The notes under the pieces: model-generated
What the model was told of the DNA's origin: nothing
Database searches by the model: none
The model's input: the letters and a program-made list of their open reading frames with translations, nothing else
Assembly: GCA_003647525.1 (NCBI GenBank)
Contig: QMMZ01000087.1
Location: 1 to 7,342 of the forward strand
Length of the DNA: 7,342 nucleotides
Reading direction: 5' to 3'
Origin: Deltaproteobacteria bacterium
GTDB taxonomy: Bacteria > Desulfobacterota > Desulfobacteria > Desulfobacterales > ETH-SRB1
In this document: positions 1 to 5,620 of the stretch, in pieces
Position numbering within the stretch: position 1 is the stretch's first letter
How the letters are laid out: each line of letters opens with the position of its first letter
Program-made: the position numbers and the translations under genes

Positions 1-855
1 CGTTCACATGTAACTGTAGCTCTGTCCGGAGATGGCGGGGATGAACAGTTCGCAGGATATGTGCGTTACTGGAGTACCAAATCCGCTGTAAAAGGATTAC
101 GATATATCCCGGTGCCGGTCAGGAAATTTATTTCCGATCTTTTAAAGGCTATTCCATTAAACTGGATAGAGTCATGCTACCTCCCGTTTAGGGATATTTT
201 ACCCCAACCATTTAGAGTGGCCAACTTCACTGATAAATGGCAAAAACTGACGGGCATGATAAGCCAGACATTAATTTCAGAGCTGTACAGAATGACCATT
301 TGTTACTGGTCAAAAGAAGAACTGCTGTCACTTATCGGAAAACAACTTCCAGAGAGTCAATATGAAAAGACCTTCAGAGAAACCAAGGGCCGGCAAATTA
401 TTTCCAGACTTATGATGGTTGATCAAATGACTTATCTGCCAGATGCCATGTTGACAAAAGTTGACAGAGCCAGCATGGCTGCAAGCCTTGAAGTCAGAGT
501 TCCGCTACTTGATCATCGGGTAATGGAATATGCTGCATCATTACCGGAAAATTTGAAATACAAAAATGGTACAGGTAAATATATTCTTAAAAAGCTTTTG
601 GCTAAATATGTACCAGGAGAATTATTTGAAAGACCCAAAATGGGTTTTGGGGTTCCGATAGGCCACTGGTTTCATAACGAGCTGAAAGACCTTCTTTTAG
701 ATTATCTTTCTTCTGAGCGTTTAAAAAAAGAAGGTTTATTTGATCATGTGATAGTTGAGAAAAAAATTAAAGAACACATGTCCGGCAGGATTAATCGCCA
801 ATATCAGCTCTGGGCACTATTGATGTGGGAGATGTGGAGAGAACAATGGCTATAG
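1..855 (+). CDS. asnB: Asparagine synthase (glutamine-hydrolysing) family amidotransferase, C-terminal part (5' end outside window)
   Basis: The frame is open from base 1, so this is the last 284 residues of a longer protein; the GTG at 61 is internal. The first residues read VALSGDGGDEQFAGY, the conserved SGDGGDE block of the AsnB synthetase domain. Further on come DRASMAASLEVRVPLLD (463-513) and RPKMGFGVP, also typical of the family. Known family chemistry: an N-terminal glutaminase domain (not visible here) releases ammonia, and this ATP-dependent domain adenylates a carboxylate and amidates it. Such proteins make asparagine or, inside polysaccharide loci, amidate sugars or act in exosortase-linked clusters. 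The neighbours favour a polysaccharide role, which is inference. The C-terminus LWALLMWEMWREQWL looks complete. The TAG stop (853-855) lies inside the palindromic element that begins at 851. Family assignment is firm; substrate is unknown. Confidence 0.93.
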   Translation, partial: RSHVTVALSGDGGDEQFAGYVRYWSTKSAVKGLRYIPVPVRKFISDLLKAIPLNWIESCYLPFRDILPQPFRVANFTDKWQKLTGMISQTLISELYRMTICYWSKEELLSLIGKQLPESQYEKTFRETKGRQIISRLMMVDQMTYLPDAMLTKVDRASMAASLEVRVPLLDHRVMEYAASLPENLKYKNGTGKYILKKLLAKYVPGELFERPKMGFGVPIGHWFHNELKDLLLDYLSSERLKKEGLFDHVIVEKKIKEHMSGRINRQYQLWALLMWEMWREQWL

Positions 856-956
856 ACTTTCAGATAATTAATTTCACTGCGTTATCAGTCGTCGACGTAT
901 AACTAATACGTCTTCCTCCTTCTAGCCTTGTGAAATTAATTATCTGAAAGTCTATA
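851..956. mobile_element. 106-bp palindromic MITE-like element overlapping the asnB stop codon
   Basis: Bases 851-877 and 930-956 are perfect inverted repeats of 27 bp, separated by 52 bp. The middle holds a second small palindrome, GACGTAT (894-900) and ATACGTC (906-912), around a 5-nt loop. There is no coding potential. If the outermost TA at each end (851-852, 955-956) is read as a target duplication, the core is 853-954, as for TA-targeting IS630/mariner-type MITEs; because TA is self-complementary this cannot be separated from the repeat itself. Removing the core and one TA rebuilds TGG CTA TAA, leaving the upstream protein unchanged. The long stem could also act on transcripts from the two convergent genes, but no T-tract follows it, so it is not a typical intrinsic terminator. 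Confidence 0.75.
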
Positions 957-960
957 TAAC

Positions 961-1001
961 CCTGAACCGTGAACCCTGGAACTTTGAACCTGAGTAGTTA
1001 C
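961..1001 (+). repeat. TGAACC/GAGTAGTTAC repeat, copy A
   Basis: Degenerate heptamers (TGAACCG 963-969, TGAACCC 970-976, TGAACCT 985-991) end in GAGTAGTTAC (992-1001). The final base overlaps the stop codon of the minus-strand SDR gene (1001-1003). With the palindromic element, it fills almost the whole space between the two convergent genes. Bases 985-1004 are identical to 2350-2369. Confidence 0.8.
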
Positions 1002-1975
1002 TATTTCTTTTTCATATACCTGATAATTTTTCTTAGCATTGTATCAAAATCGGTTTTTGGCTCAAAACCTATCAGTTTGTTGATTTTTTCAGTACCTGGT
1101 ACTCTGCGCTGCATATCTTCAAAGTCTTTTCCAAATGCTTCATCATAGGGGATCAGTTTAATAGTTGATTTGGAGCCTGTTTCTTTTATTATTCTCTTCG
1201 CAAGATCGTTAATCGAAATTTCCTCAGTTCCACCTACGTTAAATACTTCTCCGACAGCACCATCGTTTTCCACGAGAGTCATAAGCGCCTGAACAACATC
1301 TTTAACATATGTAAATGTTCGAGTCTGGTTACCGTCACCATAGACTGTTAAGGGCTCATTTTTTAAGGCCTGTGAAACAAATCTTGGGATAACCATTCCA
1401 TATGCACCAGTTTGTTTTGGGCCGACAGTATTAAAAAGACGGGTTATAATTACTTCTAATCCAGTTGTTCTATAATATGCGAGCGCTGTAAATTCATCCA
1501 TAAGCTTTGTAGCTGCATAACTCCATCTAAACTTGCTTGAAGGGCCGTATATTATATTATCTGTTTCAACTAATGGAGCATGAAGATGCTTGCCATATAC
1601 TTCGGATGTTGATGCAATAAGAACCTTCTTCTTAAACTTGTCACACAGTTCAAGAACTTTTTCTGTTCCCTGGATATTAGTTTTTATTGATTTAAGAGGG
1701 TTGTTAAGTATATACTGTACTCCAACTGCCGCGGCTAAATGAAAAACAATGTCACACGTGCCTGTAAGCTCAAGCATTGTATTATGGTTTAGAATTGTAT
1801 CAATATGGATGAATAGTTTGTTTTTGAAACAATCATTTTCCTTAAGTTCTTTTATATTATATAGAGATCCGGTTGAAAGATCATCGATAATATATACTTC
1901 GTCTCCTCTTTCAAGATACGCTTCAGCAAGATGAGATCCAATAAATCCTGCGCCACCTGTGATAAAAACTCTCAT
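1001..1975 (-). CDS. NAD-dependent epimerase/dehydratase, extended SDR acting on a nucleotide sugar (UDP-glucuronate decarboxylase or UDP-hexose 4-epimerase type)
   Basis: This 324-residue soluble protein has the standard length for the family. The N-terminal Rossmann fold shows TGGAGFIGSH (residues 6-15), with D31/D32 after beta-2 for NAD binding. The active site is STSEVYG (122-128) with Y153 and K157 (SYAATK), so the T/S-Y-K catalytic set is complete. The substrate half carries RLFNTVGPKQTG (179-190), GMVIPRF and YGDGNQTRTFTYVKD (212-226). E125 next to the catalytic serine/threonine is seen in UDP-glucuronate decarboxylases, ArnA and GDP-mannose dehydratases, which tilts the call toward decarboxylase-like chemistry, though UDP-glucose 4-epimerases of similar architecture are not excluded. 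The ATG start is supported by AAGGAG (complement of 1982-1987), six bases upstream. It is transcribed against both neighbours and is bordered by repeats on both sides. Likely role: making a nucleotide sugar for surface glycan. Confidence 0.9.
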   Translation of the reverse strand: MRVFITGGAGFIGSHLAEAYLERGDEVYIIDDLSTGSLYNIKELKENDCFKNKLFIHIDTILNHNTMLELTGTCDIVFHLAAAVGVQYILNNPLKSIKTNIQGTEKVLELCDKFKKKVLIASTSEVYGKHLHAPLVETDNIIYGPSSKFRWSYAATKLMDEFTALAYYRTTGLEVIITRLFNTVGPKQTGAYGMVIPRFVSQALKNEPLTVYGDGNQTRTFTYVKDVVQALMTLVENDGAVGEVFNVGGTEEISINDLAKRIIKETGSKSTIKLIPYDEAFGKDFEDMQRRVPGTEKINKLIGFEPKTDFDTMLRKIIRYMKKK

Positions 1976-2000
1976 AAATATCTCCTTGATGAAAAAATAG

Positions 2001-2097
2001 GTAACCGTTCACAGTTGTCGGTTCACGGTTCACGGTTCACGGTTAGAGAGCGAGAGATCAAGGCAACCAACTGTGAACCTACAACCTGAGTAGTTAC
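2001..2097. repeat. Inverted pair of TGAACC/GAGTAGTTAC repeats (copies B and C)
   Basis: Copy B (2001-2044) is in minus orientation: heptamers starting GTTCACA and GTTGTCG, then three exact GTTCACG units (2021-2041) and a partial GTT. Copy C (2065-2097) is in plus orientation and ends in GAGTAGTTAC (2088-2097). GTTCACAGTTG (2007-2017) is perfectly complementary to CAACTGTGAAC (2068-2078), and the outer ends are GTAAC and GTTAC. The unit can therefore fold into a hairpin, and it lies in the presumed 5' leader of the minus-strand SDR gene. It resembles a two-ended REP/BIME-like unit; assignment to a named family was not possible. Confidence 0.75.
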
Positions 2098-2101
2098 ATA
2101 T

Positions 2102-2129
2102 ATTATAAAAATTAATTAGGCAATCTTAA
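2102..2129 (-). promoter_or_regulatory. Candidate sigma-70 promoter for the SDR gene
   Basis: On the minus strand, TTAAGA (2129-2124; 4 of 6 match to the -35 consensus) is followed after 16 bases by a perfect TATAAT (2107-2102). Transcription would begin near 2095, at the edge of repeat copy C, giving a leader of about 120 nt that carries the inverted repeat pair. AT-rich DNA makes chance matches likely. Confidence 0.35.
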
Positions 2130-2144
2130 TTTTGTATATCACAG

Positions 2145-2285
2145 GAGACCTTTGCAAAACGCCCTTTTTGCCCAATTTCAGCGTCAGGCTCAAATTTTAA
2201 GCCTCGAAATACTCAATGTATTCCTACATTTAAAATTTTTGCCTTCCTTGAACTTGAACAAAATTGAGCATTTTTCAAAGGTCTC
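2145..2285. mobile_element. 141-bp MITE-like element with 5-bp target duplication
   Basis: The left end GAGACCTTTGCAAAACGC and the inverted right end (GAGACCTTTGAAAAATGC when read from 2285) match at 17 of the first 20 positions. Both ends are flanked by CACAG (2140-2144 and 2286-2290), a clear 5-bp direct duplication. No open frame of useful size lies inside, so it would be moved by a transposase supplied elsewhere. The GAGACCTTTG end looks like an insertion-sequence terminus, but the family cannot be named from sequence reading alone. It sits between two putative divergent promoters. Confidence 0.85.
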
Positions 2286-2295
2286 CACAGAAGTA

Positions 2296-2324
2296 TTGCC
2301 AAAAGAAAAATTTCAATGTAAAAT
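2296..2324 (+). promoter_or_regulatory. Candidate sigma-70 promoter for the transferase fusion and beta-helix operon
   Basis: TTGCCA (2296-2301; 5 of 6) and TAAAAT (2319-2324; 5 of 6) are separated by 17 bases, a near-consensus pair. Predicted transcription start is near 2331, so the leader would consist almost wholly of repeat copy D. The -35 box begins 10 bp after the end of the MITE-like element. Confidence 0.5.
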
Positions 2325-2335
2325 TTAGTTTTTTT

Positions 2336-2366
2336 TGAACCGTGAACCGTGAACCTGAGTAGTTAC
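2336..2366 (+). repeat. TGAACC/GAGTAGTTAC repeat, copy D, in the leader of the transferase fusion gene
   Basis: Three heptamers (TGAACCG, TGAACCG, TGAACCT; 2336-2356) are followed by GAGTAGTTAC (2357-2366). The repeat ends one base before the ATG at 2368. The stretch 2350-2369, which includes the first two bases of that ATG, is identical to 985-1004. It occupies the place where a Shine-Dalgarno site would normally be. Confidence 0.82.
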
Positions 2367-2367
2367 T

Positions 2368-4221
2368 ATGATGTTTTTTAAAAATATCTCAGTATTATTC
2401 TTTATCACCTTTTTGTCATTTTTTTTATGTCTGGCATTAACACCGGTTGTCAGGCTTGTTGCGATTAAAAAGGGGTGGATTGCTTATCCCACAAAAGATC
2501 GCTGGCATAAGAAGCCAACCGCTCTTTTGGGTGGCATTGCCATATACCTTGGCATAGCAATACCCCTTTTTTTTATTGCGGATTTTTCCTCAATTCTACC
2601 TCATATTATAAGAACATCAGAGCATATAGCTTTGCCTTCAATAGGTGCGGTTATCTGGATTGGGATGACCCTTCTTTTTTTTCTTGGATTAGTAGATGAT
2701 TTTATTCATATTAAGCCACATACAAAACTGGTGGGACAGATACTTGTAGCTTCAATGGTTACTTTTTTAGGATTTCGTCTTCACTGGTTTTCATCCCTTA
2801 CTGTAGATACTACTTTAACTATAGTGTGGATCGTTGGCATAACAAATGCTTTTAATCTGATTGATAATATGGATGGCCTTTGTGCGGGTACAGGCTTTAT
2901 TGCCGCTTCTTATCTGGCATTATTATATACAGGGATACTGCCGGAAGCTGCTCTTGTATCTGTAATAATTGCAGGGGCATTGGCTGCTTTTCTGTTTTAC
3001 AACTTTAATCCCGCATCAATTTTTATGGGGGACTGTGGAAGTCTTTTTATTGGCTTTATATTATCTATGCTGTGTCTTTACTATGCTGAAGCAGGCGCAG
3101 CCAATGCAATGTCATTATATGCTGTCCCAATAATGATCCTCATGGTTCCTATTCTGGACACTTCCATGGTTACATTAATTAGAATCTTGAGTGGCCGCAA
3201 GGCTTCTGTGGGAGGAAAGGATCATACATCACATCGTCTGGTTATCATGGGGCTAAGTGAAAAAGGTGCGGTGCTGTTCTTATATGGAATCGGCGCTATA
3301 TCAGGCATGTCAGCATTGTTTGTAAGCAAAAGTGATACATTAACATCTCCGGCAGTAATTATTCCGCTGGCTCTGTCAATTATTTTGATGGGAATTTACC
3401 TGTCCCAGATTCGCATATATCCTGAAAAGGAATTTTCAGTTTTACGTGGAAAATCTTATACTCCTATATTAATTGAGTTGACCTATAAACGGCAGCTTAT
3501 GCTGGTAATACTTGATTTCTGTTTGATAGCATTTGCATATTATCTTTCTTACCGTTTACGTTTTGATTCCAATGAGTTTCCTGTTTATTTCAAAGTATTC
3601 CTGCATTCTCTTCCAGCAGTTATTGCCTGCAAGTTCGTGGCTTTTTTTGCAGTGGGAATTTACAGGGGGGTCTGGGGTTATATGAGCACAAATGATGTCT
3701 TAGTATATTTAAAGGCCTCTTCTTTAGCCACTATTCTGTCTGTTGTTGCAGTAACATATATTTACAGATTTGAAGCTTTTTCTAAAGGAATTTTTGTAAT
3801 AGACTGGTTTTTAACTACTGGAGTTCTCCTTGGCAGCCGGGTTTCTTTCATGCTTTTTAGCGATACTATGAAAAGAAAAACCCTTGCCGGTAAAACAGTT
3901 TTAATTTACGGCGCGGGCAGGGGAGGGGAGATCCTGTTGCGTGAAATATTAAATAACAAAAGCCTTAAAATTAAACCAGTTGGTTTTATTGATGATGATA
4001 AATTAAAAACAGGAAAGACACTTCAGGGTTATCCGATTTTTGGGGTGTTTAAAGACATTGAAGCTCATCTTGATAAATATAAAATAAGCGGAATGCTGAT
4101 ATCTTTCAATAATAAAGATCTGCAAAAACTTAAAGCTATTAAGGAGTTTTGTAGGGCAAAAGACCTGTTTTTACAACAGTTTTCCGTTCATCTGAAAGAT
4201 ATTGATATAGGGAGAATATGA
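2368..4221 (+). CDS. Fusion protein: WecA/MraY-type undecaprenyl-phosphate sugar-1-phosphate transferase plus WbpM/CapD-type N-terminal membrane and Rossmann domains
   Basis: 617 residues in two parts. Residues 1-350 are a polytopic glycosyltransferase-4 family enzyme of the inner membrane, expected to move a sugar-1-phosphate from a UDP-sugar to undecaprenyl phosphate. Visible motifs: catalytic-type D110-D111 (GLVDDF), NAFNLIDNMDGL (160-171), FMGDCGS (219-225) and DHTSHRL (285-291). Residues about 375-617 resemble the N-terminal half of WbpM/PglF/CapD proteins: several membrane segments, LRFD (397-400), GIYRGVWGY (430-438), then a Rossmann fold with VLIYGAGRGG (511-520) and GFIDDD (539-544). 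The SDR dehydratase domain that normally follows is absent and the frame ends in TGA. WecA-like enzymes are usually about 350 residues, so this is a real fusion, not a frameshift. No clear ribosome site precedes the ATG; a second ATG follows at once. It overlaps the next gene by ATGA. The sugar is unknown; GlcNAc-type is plausible. Confidence 0.9.
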   Translation: MMFFKNISVLFFITFLSFFLCLALTPVVRLVAIKKGWIAYPTKDRWHKKPTALLGGIAIYLGIAIPLFFIADFSSILPHIIRTSEHIALPSIGAVIWIGMTLLFFLGLVDDFIHIKPHTKLVGQILVASMVTFLGFRLHWFSSLTVDTTLTIVWIVGITNAFNLIDNMDGLCAGTGFIAASYLALLYTGILPEAALVSVIIAGALAAFLFYNFNPASIFMGDCGSLFIGFILSMLCLYYAEAGAANAMSLYAVPIMILMVPILDTSMVTLIRILSGRKASVGGKDHTSHRLVIMGLSEKGAVLFLYGIGAISGMSALFVSKSDTLTSPAVIIPLALSIILMGIYLSQIRIYPEKEFSVLRGKSYTPILIELTYKRQLMLVILDFCLIAFAYYLSYRLRFDSNEFPVYFKVFLHSLPAVIACKFVAFFAVGIYRGVWGYMSTNDVLVYLKASSLATILSVVAVTYIYRFEAFSKGIFVIDWFLTTGVLLGSRVSFMLFSDTMKRKTLAGKTVLIYGAGRGGEILLREILNNKSLKIKPVGFIDDDKLKTGKTLQGYPIFGVFKDIEAHLDKYKISGMLISFNNKDLQKLKAIKEFCRAKDLFLQQFSVHLKDIDIGRI

Positions 4222-5384
4222 AGAATCAGAGCAGTTTAAAAATTGAAAAGCTTTTAAAAAAAGGTGTTAACATACCCAATCCTGATAGTATTGAAATCGG
4301 CAGTAAAGTTGATACAGACAGAATTTCCGGTGATGGCGTTGTTATTTATTCGGGATGTAAAATTTTGGGTAGTTCTACACTGATTTTGAAAAATACAAGG
4401 ATAGGATATGAAAGCCCTGTAACCATTGAAAACTGCCAGGTTGGTACGAATGTTGATCTTAAAGGGGGCTTTTTAAGACAAGCTGTTTTGCTTGATAAGG
4501 TAAGCATAGGTTATGGCTCACACATAAGAGAAGGCACAATACTTGAAGAAGAAGCAAGCATTGCTCATACAGTTGGTTTGAAACACACTATACTTTTACC
4601 TTTTGTTACTTTGGGCAGTTTAATTAACTTTTGTGACTGCTTTATGTCTGGCGGAACAAGTAAAAAAGATCATAGTGAAGTGGGGAGTTCTTATATTCAT
4701 TTTAATTATACGCCAAACCAGGATAAAGCTACTGCATCTCTTATCGGTGATGTGCCCAATGGAGTTATGCTTAACCAGCGGCCAATATTCCTGGGAGGGC
4801 AGGGGGGGCTCGTAGGACCTTGTCGTCTCGCCTTTGGTACTGTAATCGCGGCCGGCTCAATTTACAGGAAAGATGAATTAAGACAGGGACGTCTCATTTT
4901 TGAAGGATTGATGAATAGCGGAAATATTGCTTTTACGTCAGGCATTTATAGAAGTTTAAAAAGGATAATGGCCAACAATACAATCTATATTGCAAACCTT
5001 ATAGCACTTATGCAGTGGTATCTACATGTTCGTTCAAAGTTTATTTCAGATAATTTTCCCGATGTCCTTTTTGATGGCCTTAAAGAAAAACTTAATATGG
5101 CAATTGATGAAAGGATAAGAAAGTTAAAGGAGTTCTTTAAGAATCAACCTGATTTTGTTGGAATAGAAGACTCTTTCAATAAAATGCGTTTTAATGAAGG
5201 TAACAGAAGCTTAAGAGATACTTTTCTAAAACATATTGATTTAGGTATAGAAAAGTCGGGTAAGAATTACATCTCAGTAATAAAGGGGCTTGATAATAAA
5301 AGCTCTGAGCTTGGAACAAAATGGCTTCAGGGGATAGTTGATAGCGTAACTGAAGGGATACTTAATCATATCGGCTTTAACTAA
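4218..5384 (+). CDS. GlmU-like left-handed beta-helix (hexapeptide-repeat) protein, probable sugar acyltransferase, with helical C-terminal extension
   Basis: 388 residues. Residues about 22-220 carry degenerate hexapeptide turns (IEIGSKV, VSIGYGSHI, TVIAAGSIYRKDE) typical of a left-handed beta-helix. The best match by eye is the acetyltransferase half of GlmU: TSKKDH (147-152) parallels the SKAGH block with the catalytic histidine, HFNYTPNQDK (161-170) parallels the NYDGANK block, and IAAGS near 210 matches the final coil. Relative to GlmU about two coils between those blocks are missing, and PIFLGGQGGLVGP (189-201) is distinctive. There is no N-terminal nucleotidyltransferase domain (no GxGTRM signature). 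Residues 225-388 are predicted mostly helical with no recognised domain. AGGGAG (4209-4214) lies only three bases before the ATG, which overlaps the upstream stop, so translation is probably coupled. It may acetylate an amino sugar or bind a UDP-sugar near the membrane transferase; the exact reaction is unproven. Confidence 0.82.
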   Translation: MKNQSSLKIEKLLKKGVNIPNPDSIEIGSKVDTDRISGDGVVIYSGCKILGSSTLILKNTRIGYESPVTIENCQVGTNVDLKGGFLRQAVLLDKVSIGYGSHIREGTILEEEASIAHTVGLKHTILLPFVTLGSLINFCDCFMSGGTSKKDHSEVGSSYIHFNYTPNQDKATASLIGDVPNGVMLNQRPIFLGGQGGLVGPCRLAFGTVIAAGSIYRKDELRQGRLIFEGLMNSGNIAFTSGIYRSLKRIMANNTIYIANLIALMQWYLHVRSKFISDNFPDVLFDGLKEKLNMAIDERIRKLKEFFKNQPDFVGIEDSFNKMRFNEGNRSLRDTFLKHIDLGIEKSGKNYISVIKGLDNKSSELGTKWLQGIVDSVTEGILNHIGFN

Positions 5385-5450
5385 TTTAATAGTATAGGAA
5401 TTTCCATTTTATGCTTAATGAATTCGGTATGATATGATAGATAGATTGTT

Positions 5451-5498
5451 GAGCTAAAAGTGCCTAAAGTATATTAAAGTGCCTAAAATGCCTAAAGT
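5451..5498 (+). repeat. Short TGCCTAAAG direct repeats
   Basis: TGCCTAAAGT occurs at 5461-5470 and 5489-5498, with TGCCTAAAA at 5480-5488 directly abutting the last unit as a 9-bp tandem. A degenerate GAGCTAAAAG (5451-5460) precedes them. The block lies between the beta-helix gene and glmM. It is too short and too closely packed for CRISPR. Confidence 0.6.
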
Positions 5499-5502
5499 TG
5501 TG

Positions 5503-5519
5503 GTACGCCTTCGGCGTGC
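5503..5519 (+). other. Small GC-rich hairpin between the beta-helix gene and glmM
   Basis: GTACGCC (5503-5509) pairs with GGCGTGC (5513-5519), seven pairs including one T-G, across a 3-base loop. No T-rich run follows (next bases are TAATTGATAAT), so I do not call it an intrinsic terminator. It may be part of a dispersed repeat. Confidence 0.45.
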
Positions 5520-5559
5520 TAATTGATAATATATAAATAGAAACTGTTATTAGTAATAG

Positions 5560-5588
5560 TTCACCGCAGAGGCGCAGAGGACGCAAGG
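5560..5588 (+). repeat. CCGCAGAG-type 8-bp repeat in the glmM leader
   Basis: CCGCAGAG (5564-5571), GCGCAGAG (5572-5579) and GACGCAAG (5580-5587) form three degenerate 8-bp units. Motifs of the form CACCGCAGAGGCGCAGAGG are, to my knowledge, dispersed in many bacterial genomes. It ends about 20 bases before the glmM ribosome site. Its base composition differs sharply from the surrounding AT-rich spacer. Confidence 0.6.
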
Positions 5589-5620
5589 TTTATTTTTATA
5601 AAGAAAGCAGGAAGCAATTT

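Noticed and set aside
61..63. GTG as the start of the first gene
   Set aside because: The frame is open to base 1 and the 20 codons before it encode the conserved VALSGDGGDE motif, so the gene begins upstream of the window.
1749..1934. Small plus-strand open frame within the SDR gene
   Set aside because: It lies wholly antisense to a well-supported SDR gene and has no recognisable protein features.
2007..2044. Tandem GTTCACG units as a possible CRISPR array
   Set aside because: The units are 7 bp with no spacers between them; this is a simple tandem repeat within a REP-like element.
2368..4221. Fusion as an artefact of a frameshift or of two merged genes
   Set aside because: The frame is continuous for 617 codons with no internal ribosome site at the junction (about residues 350-375), and both halves show intact motifs.
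4633..4815. Small open frame inside the beta-helix gene
   Set aside because: It overlaps conserved beta-helix coding sequence in another frame, with no ribosome site or family resemblance.
5503..5519. Hairpin as an intrinsic terminator of the transferase/beta-helix operon
   Set aside because: The stem lacks a following T-rich run and lies over 100 bp after the stop codon.
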